Shown here: piece after piece, positions 1-10,701 of the stretch
Numbering within the stretch: position 1 is the stretch's first letter
How the letters are laid out: each line of letters starts with the position of its first letter
DNA from: Alligator mississippiensis
Lineage: Eukaryota > Chordata > Crocodylia > Alligatoridae
Reading direction: 5' to 3'
Assembly: GCF_030867095.1 (NCBI RefSeq)
Contig: NC_081824.1
Location: 393,652,829-393,716,828 of the forward strand
DNA: 64,000 nt
Position numbers and translations under genes: made by a program
Notes under the pieces: generated by a model
Seen by the model: only the letters and a program-made list of their open reading frames with translations
The model's database searches: none
Told to the model about the DNA's origin: nothing

Positions 1-2570
1 TTTTTATCCATTTTCTAAGAAACTGATTCCTTATGCCATATTGTATTAAATTCTAATGAATCAGGGAATTTGTCCAGATTTTTAAAAAAATTAACAAACA
101 TATATTCCATCTCCCAAATGTCAACCTCCCCCCTCAAAAAAAAACCCCAAAACTTTTTGCCTGTGACTCAAAATAAGTTCTAATTTATTTTCCTTTGTGT
201 TTTTTGATCATTTGATTCCCTTTCTCCTTTTGTTTTTTGCAGGGGTTCTTTGCCTGCTTATGGTTTTCAACATTCAGGGCTGGGAGTGGAAGTAAAAACA
301 GTACAACACCATTAACAGAGTCTGTTTTAATGAAATTCACAATCAGGTTTGATAGGTAAATAGGCAAATGTTAGATGATTAGCTAAACTGCCTAAAACTT
401 TTGAAGACTGCCATCTTTGTTATTATATATTTATTTAGATTGAAGCCCTAACAGGACCAGTAAAATTTGGAATCCTACTGTGCACCTCATTATTTAGAGT
501 GAAGACACATGGGGAAAAAAAGAGGTCTTGCTTTAAGAAACTCCTAGTGTTTAGTAAAGTGTAACAGGCTGTTGAGTTAAGTAGATCTGGGAAGCAAAGC
601 TAAGTGTAAACCAAGACAGTTACCCTATGTGAAACCCAAATGTCAGATTACCAGCTGGGCTTAGTGGGCTTGTAAATTTTTCTTCTCCTAAGGAGTAGAA
701 CAAGAAGTAATGATTAAGTATGCAACTACTTTTGAGAGAAAGGTGGCATAAAGGAAGTAACTGGGACAGAATGTGCATAAGACTTAGCTGGATACCGTAA
801 CACTTTTCCCACTGAGACGCTGATAAATAAACATGAATTTGATTAGCCATGCTTATGTCTTTTTCATATTCTCCTGCTAACATTTGAATTGGAATTGAAC
901 AAATGATCCTAGAGAATATAAAGCTTGGAAATTTGATTACACACACCACATATTTTGTGGGAGACACCTCTTGCAATGAGAAGGGACCGGGGTTCTGAAC
1001 TGTGCCATCAGCAGCAGTTAAATGAACCAAACAAGGATCTGACAGCAGTTTTCACAGCTCAGACCATGCACAACTATGCAATTACTCTATGTGACTGTGA
1101 CAAAAGAAAATTGAATTCAAACTCTACATTTAGCCCAGAGATCTCACAGTCACCTAATTTTTCTAGGATCAAACCCTTAGGCTTTGTGCATAACCCTGAG
1201 AGGAAAAAGGTTAAGAGTTTCCATTTCTTAATTTCATGATGTTACTTTAGGTTATGCCTTTGTATCACCAGAAGTAAATACCTCTTCTTCCCCATTGCTT
1301 ATACTTATACATCTAGTTATACTTTAGAAAGGTCTTTCTAGAAATTCCTCAGTCAAGCTAAACTAAACGGAAAACAGATGTAAGGGAGTCTTATTTCCAC
1401 ATATCTTGCTTCACTGACAGTTTATAAAGTTCACTGTTTTTCCAGATCAGTAAAATGTATTATTTTATTTTAATATTATAAATATATTTTTTTAAATATT
1501 ATTTTACTTTAATAAGACAGACTTGTCTTACTGTTTTATGTACTCCAAGTTTTACAGGAAAATTCAGGGCCTACTTCACTATCATATGGCAAAATTTCCT
1601 CTTCATTTAATTTATCTACCCACTATTGTAAGGTGGATCATTTTGATTCAGTAGACGGTCAACTCTTTCTTATCCTTTTATTTTTTTTAAATGACCATTT
1701 GGATAATCTTCCCTGACACTCAAGTCTAGAAAATATATATTAGAAGAAATCTAGGTAGGCCTTGAAATCAGTTTAGTATCAAAGGGATTCAATCACTCCA
1801 TTGTGTAACATATCTGGAAATGATATTGAAATAAAAATATTGAAGGAAAGGTATAGGTAGTTGTTCTTTTGTACACTCTGGGAATTAGAAAGCAATTTTC
1901 CTACAAGAGTTTCTAAATCATTACTTTGATTTGTTGAAGTTTTGTTAATTCAATTAATCTATCATTGGTTTGTTTCAATTGCCTTGTGGCAGTCTTCCAG
2001 GACTCTAACTCTTCTCTCCCACCTCACAAGAAAGTATTGATTTTTCTTTGGTCCTGTATTATCTAGGATATGCTTTCGGTTGCTATTTTATTGATGATTG
2101 TATTATTTTCTTCTGTTACAGCCCCTCAGGTCTCTTGAGCCTTTGGGGGGAACCAAAGGAGGGACATCTCTTACAACTAGTCAACTTAACTGTATTTTCA
2201 TCAATTAATTTCTTTGGCCCTGAAGCAAGGGGTATAGCTGGAGTCTTGCCATTGTTTTCTGAATCATTTGATATACCACATATGACATCTTTCCTAAATT
2301 AATTGGATTCCTTAGCATGTCATTTTCTCTCAGCCACTCTAACACAGTATATTTTACTGTGATATTCATGTAAAATAAATATTTGCCACTGGGTGTATCC
2401 GGTTGTCTGGCTTAAGATGTCATTGTATGAGTTAACACCCAAATCTTCCTTTTCCCATTTTTTTTTTATCCAAAGAAAGGAATCTGTCATTCTGATACCC
2501 ACTGGGATTATTAGGCTCGGCAATGTTTGGGTTTAAGTTTATTGAGTGAGTGTTTTGTAATATTTTTGTG
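1..2570. other. AT-rich stretch without a recognised gene
   Basis: Mostly unique AT-rich DNA. A good acceptor-like site (long T/C tract then cag) ends at 242 and is followed by a short open stretch up to a possible donor at 292, but this is too little to call an exon. The open frames here, including a 136-codon frame on the minus strand at 620-1030, match no family I recognise. Confidence 0.6.
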
Positions 2571-2576
2571 GCAAAT

Positions 2577-2748
2577 GTGACAGGCTGCCCAAGGGGGATC
2601 CTTGCCAAGAGGAAGGAGTAGTTCTAGGGAGGACACCATGGGTTCCACGGAAAGAAGGAAGGAGTTGCAATGGCACAATAAAGACTTCAATGCTGAGCGA
2701 TCTGCTTTGCTATTTGGAAGATTGGCATCCTGACCCTCTCACCCACCT
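2577..2748 (+). mobile_element. possible LTR fragment with poly(A) signal
   Basis: The stretch opens with TGTGACAGG, is richer in G and C than its surroundings and carries AATAAA near 2679, followed by a pyrimidine-rich tail. This is the layout of an LTR R/U5 segment. No TATA box, second LTR or target duplication was seen, so the call is weak. Confidence 0.22.
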
Positions 2749-2749
2749 T

Positions 2750-2788
2750 CTTGTTTTCTTTAGCTTCCAGGAAGCTAAAGAAAACAAG
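2750..2788. repeat. perfect 19-bp inverted repeat with 1-nt spacer
   Basis: The arms CTTGTTTTCTTTAGCTTCC (2750-2768) and its exact reverse complement (2770-2788) are separated by a single A. It would form a near-loopless hairpin or cruciform. The flanks do not extend the pairing. No terminator role is implied in a vertebrate genome. Confidence 0.95.
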
Positions 2789-3708
2789 GAGCTATGTGAT
2801 GTGAGAGTGCTGTATAGATCAATGGGAAATCCAGGGACAGAGAAGAGCTAGGGTAGAGCTGGTGCCTTGCCCCTTGTGAAGCCACATGAGAGTTTGCTTC
2901 AGAGAGTCCTTTGGGCTTCTACTTGGGGAGTCTCAAGTCAGAGCTCCCCATCACAAGTGGTGTGATTCATGACCTTCCATCCAGCAAACTTGCTAAATAA
3001 GCCATCTCTGTTTCTTCTGAAACTTTCCTCATCTCCTTTGGGTCATTATATCCCCCTCCTAAAGTTAAGTGTGCACAATCTACCACACACTAGGATGTGG
3101 AGTTGTGGCTGCAGAAATTCAAGGATATTCCCCATTTTGGAATGAGCCTTGGGAATGTCAGGCAGGCTGTCCCATAATTGAGCTTTTGTTACTATGCTGC
3201 ATATTATTTGAATAAATGTAGTTGCGTTGTTAAATACAAGGGCTAAATTACATTAATGCAAGGAACAACCCAAGGAGAAAGCAGCAGGTACTGTGTCCAC
3301 TTTAGAGGAGACTGAAATTCTGCTTGTTCTTGTTCAAGATGTGGGTTGGGGGAGATGGAAGCTCCTTATTTTGCCTTACACCACAACGTACACAAATGTG
3401 GGACTGCTGTATCCTTATTCAGAAAATATTATGACCAAGATTTTGCCTGGATATTACATGAGTTCTCACTATAACAGGATATAATCTTTCAGCTTCTTTT
3501 GCTCCAGACAGCCTTATATTGGGGCCCAACAGAAACACAGTCTATGTTGGTTCCTACTGCCCAGTTGGGAAAAAATGGGGACAGGCCAGAAGGGCCCTGA
3601 CTGTGCCCAGTTCTGTGGGGAGGGGAGTTAGTTGCACTTCAAGAACTAACACTAAGCCCTGAATCTCAAAGGAATAGGGAAAGGCCTAAATTCTATTTTA
3701 CTTTATAT

Positions 3709-4795
3709 TAAGGGTGTCAAAGATATGGCCTTCAGGCCAGATCTCCCTGTGGAAATCTATCATTTGGCCTACAGCGGTGCCCTTGGGTCTCAGAGTTGGC
3801 CCATGTACCACATGCAGTATATACTGGATCAGCTTCTCATGCTGCACACAGTGTGGGGGGCTAGTCTGGGACATGTGCTGCATGTGGCATTGATGTGAGC
3901 CAGGCTAGGATGTATTCTGCATGAGGTGCCCATGTCAAGCAGGTCTGGGGCATGCATTACATGTGATGCTTGCGTTGGGCCAGGTCAGGATGCAAGCTGC
4001 ATGGAGTGACCATGTGGGGGGTGGTCTGGGACTGACTCTGAACAATGTGCTAGCTTTGGAGCCTGAACTTTCTCTTTGGTGCTGCGCAACCCCAGCAGGA
4101 AAGACACCTGGATCCAGCACATGGGGCTTCCCTCCCTGCTGTGTGAGTGCAGGGCTGCATGTGAGTGGCAGGGAGCACCAGCAATACAGATAGCTGCATG
4201 GAGACTGTGCCCCTCACTGCAATGTGCAGTGCTGGCCAGAGCTATGCCCTGCCGGGCACCTGCACCCTGACCACCATGCCTGCTGCTGCTGCTGCTGCCA
4301 CCACTGTATGCCAGGGCTGTATGCCATAGGGGATGTGTGTGGGAGTCCCCACACCCTCCCACTCTCCCTCACACCAGCATGCTGCCCACCCCAGCTCCAT
4401 GCTGCTGCCATCCCCTGTCTCCCTGGGCACAGGGCTCTGCACTTCCACCAGCCCAAGCCCCACAGTCTGAGCTCCCTCCCACCTGCAGCCCCAACTCTGT
4501 TGCTTCCCTATCTGCTGCCCAGCAGGAGACTGGAGAAGCAAGCAGGTCCTGGGGGCTGCAGCAGCATCAGCCCCACATGGAAGCTGCACACTGGCCAACC
4601 AGGCCCTTCCACCAGTGAGGGTGGGAGCCAGGCAATGAGGTACGTTTTTGGGGCTGCATGTACATGTGGGTGCCTTGCTTCCAGCCTCATGGGTGGAAGG
4701 GCTGGATGGGTCAGAATTGTTGTGGGGACTCCACAGGCTGGATGAACGTGTTTGACAGGCCAGATCTGGCCTATGGGCTGTATTTTGCTCCCCCC
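3709..4795. mobile_element. GC-rich non-autonomous DNA element (putative)
   Basis: A block of about 1.1 kb, GC-rich against AT-rich flanks. Its left end (TGTCAAAGATATGGCC, then GGCCAGATCT) is an imperfect inverted copy of its right end (GCCAGATCTGGCCTATGGG, then TGTATTTTG). Between 3830 and 4030 it contains a degenerate tandem unit of about 50 bp built on words such as CTGCATG and GGTCTGGG, and (CTG)n at about 4277-4297. The open frames inside are low-complexity by-products. A related right end occurs near 33.37 kb. The family is not identified; a DNA transposon is inferred from the inverted ends only. Confidence 0.5.
4276..4298. repeat. short (CTG)n trinucleotide tract
   Basis: About six consecutive CTG units inside the GC-rich element. 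It accounts for the poly-alanine, poly-glutamine and poly-cysteine runs in overlapping open frames. Confidence 0.9.
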
Positions 4796-5215
4796 TCCCC
4801 CCCCGGCCTACACACAATTCATAGTGATCCAATGATGAATGGCTGTTCAGCAAATGCTTCACTCAGGATTAAACATTGCCTAGATATGAGTTATGGTGCA
4901 TTTAATAATGTTCACTACTTTGTTAAAGTGCCATGCAGGTCTTCAGGGAACTGTGAAAATGTCGGCTAAAGGGGATCTTGTCTGGTCCTCCACATTGGGA
5001 GTAGTGTGGGTGGTTGGTACCTCACCCATGTCAAGAATTTCAATTACAGTCTACAAGAGAAGAAACCAGATGGAAGCGATGATCTGAAAGCTTGTGAAGT
5101 TGGGACAGGCAATGATGCCTAAGTCATAAAGGGGAGATGATAATGATTATGATAAAAGGTTATAAAAAATTTAAAAAATCAAATTAACCTTCCACAATGA
5201 AGCGTGAGTTCAACT

Positions 5216-5330
5216 AGTGTGTGTGTATATATATAGATTTAGATAGCTATATATATAGATATAGATATATATATATAGATATATATAGTAGTATATAGTG
5301 TATATAGCATACAGTGTGTGTGTATATATA
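5216..5330. repeat. TG/TA/TAGA-rich microsatellite
   Basis: Mixed TGTG, TATA and GATATA runs. It occupies the place of the loop of the foldback repeat whose right arm follows directly. Confidence 0.9.
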
Positions 5331-5436
5331 TAGTGGTCTTTTATTTTAATCATGAAAACATGTAAATTTGGGGGCACTTGTTTTTAACCAAAAATTGTGG
5401 GGGGGTTTTTTAAACAGAGAAAACCAGGATCCCTGC
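5331..5436. mobile_element. single right arm of AT-rich foldback repeat
   Basis: Reads TAGTGG, a T-rich core with ATCATGAAAACATG, ACCAAAAATTG, then AGAGAAAACCAGGATCCCTG. This follows the right arm of the complete copy at 50772-51020. The left arm is missing or replaced by the microsatellite. Confidence 0.75.
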
Positions 5437-5627
5437 TAATTTGTTAGAGAGACCAAGCATCTGTTGAGGTTGCCTGCTGCTCCACAAAAAAAGTTTATAG
5501 TTTAATGCTTCTCATTCATATATGCCTGTGTATATTGAGTCCAGTGATCAGTACATCATTTCAAGAATGGCAAAAGAGAAAGAGCTTGAAAGAAGGAGAT
5601 CTTTTTTTTTTTTGTAAAAGTATATTT

Positions 5628-5709
5628 CTCTCTCTATATATATATCTAACCAATTCCGTTACAGAATCTCTCTATATATTATATATATCTAACCGATCCC
5701 ATTACAGAA
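5628..5709. repeat. imperfect tandem duplication of ~40 bp
   Basis: Two adjacent units of the form TCTCTCTATATAT, TATCTAACC, ATYCCRTTACAGAA. They differ by a few substitutions and an indel in the TA run. Likely slippage or unequal exchange. Confidence 0.8.
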
Positions 5710-5799
5710 AAGAAACCCACATCCATGCACCCACGCTCCTGTACACCCGCGTGCCAGTACAAAGGCCCACTGGCCACCCGCACCCGTTACAATGTCTGC

Positions 5800-6880
5800 A
5801 AACCGCACGCAACACACACAAAATACACCCAGTCCTTTCTGGTCTCTCTGACCAGCACTCCCTTCACATCCACTCATGCCCCATTTCCAGGGTCAGGTAC
5901 TTAGCTCAACTGGTCTTTTTCTCATTGTCACTCCAGCTTCCACTGGAGGACCCGCTGCTGCTGCTGCTGTTGTCACTATCACTGTTGGAAAGAGAAGTTA
6001 GAAACTGAGAGCAAATGGAGTGACCTAGCCATGTGAAAGGACAAAGACCTCTGTAAGTGATCTTCCTGTACAGTTATGGTAAGCAGATAGTTAGTCATGA
6101 AAGGTTTTCAATCGCCACCTGCCTTTCTGATTTCAGACAATATAGCTGAGAACTGGAGGGCATTCAGTCAAAAGTTTGAGTAGTAACTAACAAGGACAGA
6201 GGAAAAAAATGACAAAGTTAAATCTTTGGTCTTCTTGCATATTGCTGGGGACAAAGCCCAACCTCTTCATAACAACTTTGCCTTTGAAAAAGGTAAAAAT
6301 ACATAGTTAAGTGTAATATTGTCCATAGTTGAGGGGTACTATTTCCCAAAAAAGAGAATGAAATCCTTGAGACAGATTTATTATGTGTAGACAAACAATA
6401 TCAGAATGGTACGGAACTAAAGATACTAAGTAGAACTGTGATTATTGGTGGCATTGCAGACACTGCATTACAAGAATGGCTATTATATGAAAGAGAACTA
6501 TGCTCCCCATAAAAGATTATCCAAATGCACAGAGCAGCAAAACCTGTGAAGGCCCAGGTTATAGAGTTGAACACAGCAAAAACAGTCATCCATGCAGTAG
6601 GTATAAAATAAGGTGGCCAGGAAAGCCATCGCATAGGGTGAAAAATGTTCACCTCCCAAACACAAAAATCTGAAAGTACATGAAGTTGAGAGAATACCAA
6701 AATAACTGTATACAGCTAACATAGAATCAAGCAAAATCAACAAGATTTTTCTAGTGGAAGTGCAAGGACCACTTGTTTCATTTAAATTGGTAACTAGAGC
6801 TTAGGTTAGTGTTTCACCAGAGCATGAATCCATTCTCTAAATCCAAAGGTCATCTCTAGCCACAAAAGCTGGGAAGAAAA
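5800..6880. other. no gene recognised
   Basis: Contains a short CTG run near 5955-5972 (CTGCTGCTGCTGCTGTTG). Overlapping open frames on the minus strand at 6401-6743 encode hydrophobic residues. Neither frame has a clear start context, splice site or recognised motif, so I do not call a gene. Confidence 0.5.
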
Positions 6881-7112
6881 GAAATCATCACAGACATGCA
6901 GCTAACAGTCCCAGTTTAACGAACAAGCAACAGACATGGAGCTGCTACTATACAAGATGAGTGAGACAGAAAATACTTTGGAGGGGACAACTTCTGTACA
7001 ACAACAAGGCATCGGTATACCTCCAACAGACCCCCGGCCTCCTCTTTCTCGTGCTCAGCTTGTTTGGCCACCAAGCTGACTTGAGCACCTAAGGATTGGT
7101 AACATCCTGGCT
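6880..7112 (+). mobile_element. decayed LTR fragment related to 46.9-47.4 kb
   Basis: The end of this stretch (TGGCCACCAAGCTGACTTGAGC, split here as TGGCCACCAAGC and TGACTTGAGC, then TTGGTAACA) matches the segment at about 47330-47375 (TGGCCACCAGACTGACC, then TTGGTAACA). The preceding 150 bp share the same order of short blocks (GCTACTATACAA against TATTACTATAAAG). It is probably an older partial copy of the same LTR family. Confidence 0.4.
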
Positions 7113-7127
7113 GGGGGCTGAGAAGCA

Positions 7128-7265
7128 GGGAGGTTTGCAGCTGGATAGGCACTCCAGTTTGCAGCTGGCTGGGAGCGGTGGGGGTTTGCAGCCAGCTGAA
7201 CACACTAGCTCAGCTGGCTGCAAACCTGCTTCCGGATGGAGTGCCCAGTTGGCTGTAAACCTCCC
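7128..7265. repeat. nested palindrome built from GTTTGCAGCTGGCT units
   Basis: The inner arms GGTTTGCAGCCAGCTGA (7183-7199) and its exact reverse complement (7210-7226) flank a 10-nt loop. An outer, imperfect pair (GGGAGGTTTGCAG at 7128 and CTGTAAACCTCCC ending at 7265) encloses them. The word TTTGCAGCTGG or its complement occurs about five times. A hairpin of about 138 nt is possible. Confidence 0.85.
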
Positions 7266-7494
7266 CACTCCCTCATCCCCTAGCCAGCTTCTCCCCCAGC
7301 CCTGCCCCACAACCCCCAAGTCCCACTTACCTCAAGCAAGAGAAGTGAGCCTGAAGTAGCCTCCAGTAAATGCAAGTGTTGGACCCCAGCCTTCCTCCTC
7401 TCCCTACCCCTTTGGGAAGGGATGAGGGTTTCCCTCGCCTTTTGCTAAAAGCTGTTGCAGACTGAAACTCTGCCAGCCTACAGAGCTCTTTGCA

Positions 7495-7612
7495 AAAGGT
7501 GGAAATACATGGGTTTCTCTTCTAAAAGGAAAAATCCATATTTTCTCTGATAAAAATGGGAAATCCATGGTTTTCTCTGTTTTTTTCTGTGGGAAAAGGA
7601 AAACCTGGGTCC
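7495..7612. repeat. degenerate ~30-bp tandem repeat related to the foldback family
   Basis: Three copies of a unit like AAATCCATGGTTTTCTCT plus a purine-rich spacer, ending in AAAACCTGGGTCCCTGCTG. The end resembles the terminus of the AT-rich foldback family (AAAACCAGGATCCCTG), so this may be a rearranged arm. Confidence 0.5.
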
Positions 7613-8029
7613 CTGCTGATAATGATCAGAGTGGAGCAGGCAATAAGGGCATCTATACACATACCCAGGGTGGGGGGTGCACATATAATTAGAGTGACTT
7701 TCGAGAGCGTAACTCCAGTTTCTGAAGGCAGCCTCCTAATGGATAAAGAAATTTGAACATGAAAGATGTGGCAGGTGAGGAACTGATGCTAGTTCTAGTA
7801 AAGTGAAGCAGGGGTAATGACCTAGTTTGAGCACTAGGGGGTACTACATGCACCCCTGGGCAGCATTAGGAGTACACAGATATCCAATGCTAACATCCAA
7901 TATAAAAATAAAGTATACAAACCACCAGGGTTGTCCCTGGAGGTGGGGGGTGGAAATCAGGGCAACCACCCCAGGCCCTGAGCTTTGGTGGGTCCCACAG
8001 AGCTGGGGGAGTGGCTGTGGCAACCCCAT

Positions 8030-8480
8030 GCCACCACCACCAGCTTCAAATCCAATGGAGACTGCTGGAGGTCAGCTTCATGATGGCAATGGCCACACAC
8101 TTCTCCAGAGCGAGGGGTGGAAAAATGTCAATGTCCTGGTGTCCAGTGTGGGGGCCACCTGGGTTGCAATGTCCATAAAGGTGGCCCAGTGTATGAAGAA
8201 GGTCTGTATCCACTTTTCATCACACCAGGTATCCCAGATGGTCCACTGCTACCAGTCACTGCTGGTGGTGCAGGCTCAGAACCAACGCTCAATGGTCTGG
8301 AGGGGATGCCAGAGCAACCTGGTGTCCATGATGTCCTGGATGATCTTGTTTTCATCAGCCACCTGGAAGTCATTGCCTCAGTCCAGGATGCTGGGTAAGC
8401 ACAGGTTGCAGTAGGTATTCCTGTGTGGAAAGTCAGGGGCGGGAAGACATGTCCCATGGCAATCATTTGCCGCATCTTGT
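8030..8480 (-). pseudogene. PIF/Harbinger transposase relic (N-terminal half)
   Basis: Reading the minus strand from about 8400 gives open pieces typical of vertebrate Harbinger (HARBI1-like) transposases: a segment with DIMDTRLLWHPLQTIERWF, a second with DEKWIQTFFIHWATFMDI followed by APTLDTRT, and after a frameshift LEKCVAIAIMKL. Their order matches the region ahead of the DDE nuclease domain. There are in-frame stops (after ERWF and in TTSSDW*) and at least one frameshift. The catalytic DDE part would lie below 8040 and is not visible, so the copy is truncated and cannot encode an active enzyme. The family call is from remembered motifs and needs a profile search. Confidence 0.65.
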
Positions 8481-8890
8481 CCAGATGGCTGTGGGTGATG
8501 TACTACAGCCTCCTTCAAGAGTCATTCAGGGTGGGAAGTGGGACAGTTTCTGGATCTGTGTGCTTGGGCACGGGTGGTGGGGTGCCATGGTGAGGTATGG
8601 GCAGGCTGGGACACAGAGGCATGTGCAATTCACAAACAAGGGCACCCACTGGGGCTCTTCTGGAAGCCTTAGGGTGGGGCATGGAGGAGGGTTTACAGTG
8701 AGGCAGCAAGGGTTTGGAAGCATGGTTGCCGACACCCAGCAGCCAAACTGGCAGGGGTGGCCTAGGTGCTTGGCTGTGCTTGGGAGTCTCCAGCATCCCA
8801 GGTAGTCCTCAAGGATTTCTGGGTTGTGTGAAGGAGCACCTCCCCACACACACCTGTGGGCCTTGACCAGCACAGGCTGCTTGGCCACTT
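8480..8890 (-). mobile_element. probable 5' part of the Harbinger element
   Basis: GC-richer DNA continuous with the transposase relic. A 120-codon minus-strand open frame (8526-8888) has no motif I recognise. I attach it to the element because composition and orientation continue. The outer boundary is uncertain. Confidence 0.35.
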
Positions 8891-8903
8891 CCTCTCCTAT
8901 CTG

Positions 8904-8916
8904 CCCCCCCCCCCCC
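8904..8916. repeat. poly-C tract (13 C)
   Basis: Uninterrupted C13, followed by GCGATGG. Confidence 0.95.
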
Positions 8917-9164
8917 GCGATGGCAAAGGTATATACTGCTGACTTCCAATCTAAAAAAGGGCATAACTTAGAGAAAGGGCATAACTTAGATCAATTTTTC
9001 CCCTGTTTGGGGGAGGAGTGGGGGGAGTGGTTCTAGGTTTTGGGCTCTGCCCTGGGACTGCAGCTTCACCTGGCTCCTTGGCTGCCAGAGGCTGGTGCCT
9101 GGAGCTCAGCTCAGTGCTCTCCCCATTACCACTAAGTGTGTGTGTGCATGCTGGGGGGAATACA

Positions 9165-9400
9165 AGTTGGAGAGGGGGAGAAAGGGAGGGAGGGACAAGA
9201 GAGAGAGGAGTAGACAAAGGGTCACAGAGGCAGAAAGGAGGAAAGGTCTGGGGAGAAGGGAAGTAGTGGTGGGGAATGAAGGGAGAAGAGACATGCTGAG
9301 GGAGAGGGGAGAGAGGAGAAGGAGTGGTGGGGTGTGAGGAAAGAGGAACTGGGAAGGGAGCCAATAGGAGAGGAAGCATTTGGAGAGCAAGAGGGGAATG
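9165..9400. repeat. purine-rich (GA/GGA) tract
   Basis: The plus strand is very largely A and G for more than 200 bp, with recurring GGGAGAG, GAGGAG and AAGGGAG words. The minus strand is pyrimidine-rich and produces long serine/leucine/proline frames that are not genes. Such tracts can adopt triplex DNA. Confidence 0.85.
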
Positions 9401-9509
9401 TGTGTAGAGAGGACCTGATGGAAGCAAGAGGAGGCTGCCCCTGTTCAGCCTCTCACTGACATCATAATCAGACAGTGGCACACACAAATGCCAGAACAGC
9501 AGCTTGGAT

Positions 9510-9592
9510 CCAGAGCAGCTGCACACACATGCAGACACGCAAACACATACAGACATACAGATACACACACATGCACACACATGTGCACATAC
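9510..9592. repeat. CA-rich microsatellite
   Basis: Interrupted ACACAC, ACATACAG and ACACATGC repeats, giving the His/Thr-rich open frames here. Confidence 0.85.
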
Positions 9593-9898
9593 TTCTCACG
9601 AAATAGGTCAGTTTTCTCCCTGGTTGGCAGCAGCCTTCAGCTCAGCCCTCCTCCACTTCCAGCTCTCTTGCCCAGCAGAGCTCCAACCACCCACATTCCT
9701 GGCTTCACTACCTCTATTTCCCTATGGGCAGTCCTGGCCCTTACTTCTCCCCACTGCTTGCCAGCAGGCAGGAACAGCAGCACAGTGCTGGGGGAGAGGT
9801 GGGGGCGGGGGGGACTAGTATTCTGGATTTCCTTAAAAATAATATGGCCAGTCTACCTACTGAGTATGTTCAATAGGTATATGGGGACATGCATGATC

Positions 9899-9998
9899 AG
9901 CAGAGATTCTGGTTTTCTCTGATTTAAAAAAAAATCCCCAATTTTCCATTAAAAAAAAAGTAATCCCAAATCCACATTTTTTCATGATTAAACATGAA
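9899..9998. mobile_element. single left arm of AT-rich foldback repeat
   Basis: AGCAGAGATTCTGGTTTTCT, GATTTA, ATCCCCAATTTTCCATT, CCCAAATCCACATTTT, CATGATTAAACATGAA: the left-arm block order of the complete copies. It ends in a (CT)n run at about 10000-10016 where the loop would be. Confidence 0.75.
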
Positions 9999-10434
9999 TT
10001 CTCTCTCTCTCTCTCTATTCAGTGTCATGAAAGTTCTGCATTCTCTCATTCTTTGGTCAGTGTCCTAAATGCCCTAACACATTTGTCTCTGTGTATTTTT
10101 CAAGTCTAATGAAATGGTCTGAGCTCTACCTAGAAAGTGTATTTTAGAATAAAGAGGATTTTGCCCATTGATTAGCAATATTGTTAATAAATATATTAAA
10201 TATTATCTATGAAGCAAAACAAATCTTATTAATTTGAATAGTTTGTAGTTACGGTATGTTAAACAAAAGGACACATTATTATTAGGAGATTGGTTAATAC
10301 AAAGCTTAGAATGTATTGTGTGTTGGGGGGAGGTGTTTTGTTTTCATTTATTTTCTAACAAGTTAGTTGGAAATATTCAGCATCCAATAAAATGATTTGA
10401 AATTACAGTCAACCTATGCCTCTGCTTTTGGCAG

Positions 10435-10675
10435 GTACCCCACAGTTATGAATACAGCAATTGGCTGTGGTGATTTAATGGTATATATTTCAGGAAGAAT
10501 CCCAGAAGAGCTCCCAGTGTATGAAGCAATAAACGTCTCCTATAGCTCTGATAAACAAGACATCTTGCTGAGTACACCACAAACTGCCCTGAGTTTTCTG
10601 CCACTAATACTGAAAGTATCAGATGAAGCTTTAAAAAAGAAAATTATTTCTTGGCTCAGGAAGTGTTTATTTTAG
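10435..10675 (+). CDS. candidate terminal coding exon, unidentified gene
   Basis: The tract CCTATGCCTCTGCTTTTGGCAG ends at 10434 (written in two parts: CCTATGCCTCTG and CTTTTGGCAG), a good splice acceptor. The downstream frame, entered with one base of a split codon, stays open for about 79 codons to TAG at 10673-10675. It contains TVMNTAIGCGDLMVYISGR and ends in ISWLRKCLF. AATAAA at 10696-10701 starts 20 bases after the stop. The protein segment looks natural but I do not recognise it; the last 25 residues could be a helix. An open run this long after an acceptor can arise by chance in this amount of DNA, so the call is moderate. A retrocopy or alternative last exon is also possible. Confidence 0.38.
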
Positions 10676-10695
10676 TGAACCATGCTTATAAAGAC

Positions 10696-10701
10696 AATAA
10701 A
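10696..10701 (+). promoter_or_regulatory. AATAAA poly(A) signal after candidate exon
   Basis: Canonical hexamer just past the stop of the candidate exon. Its closeness to the stop would imply a very short 3' UTR. Confidence 0.4.

Noticed and set aside
243..291. Exon-like segment after a strong acceptor
   Set aside because: Only 49 bp with a mediocre donor; not distinguishable from chance in AT-rich DNA.
2121..2302. Acceptor at 2120 followed by a 59-codon frame
   Set aside because: Three frames give different short products; no consistent exon pair and no poly(A) signal.
3921..4969. Several long overlapping open frames (up to 206 codons) on both strands
   Set aside because: They lie in the GC-rich repeat and translate CTG and CTGCATG repeats. 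No frame stands out and no splice or promoter context is present.
6401..6743. Hydrophobic minus-strand frames resembling membrane segments
   Set aside because: Two overlapping frames look equally hydrophobic because the DNA is T-rich. No start, splice site or family motif.
8951..9818. Open frames of 80-209 codons rich in Ser, Leu, Pro or Arg/Gly
   Set aside because: They come from the purine/pyrimidine tract and the CA repeat, which rarely produce stops.
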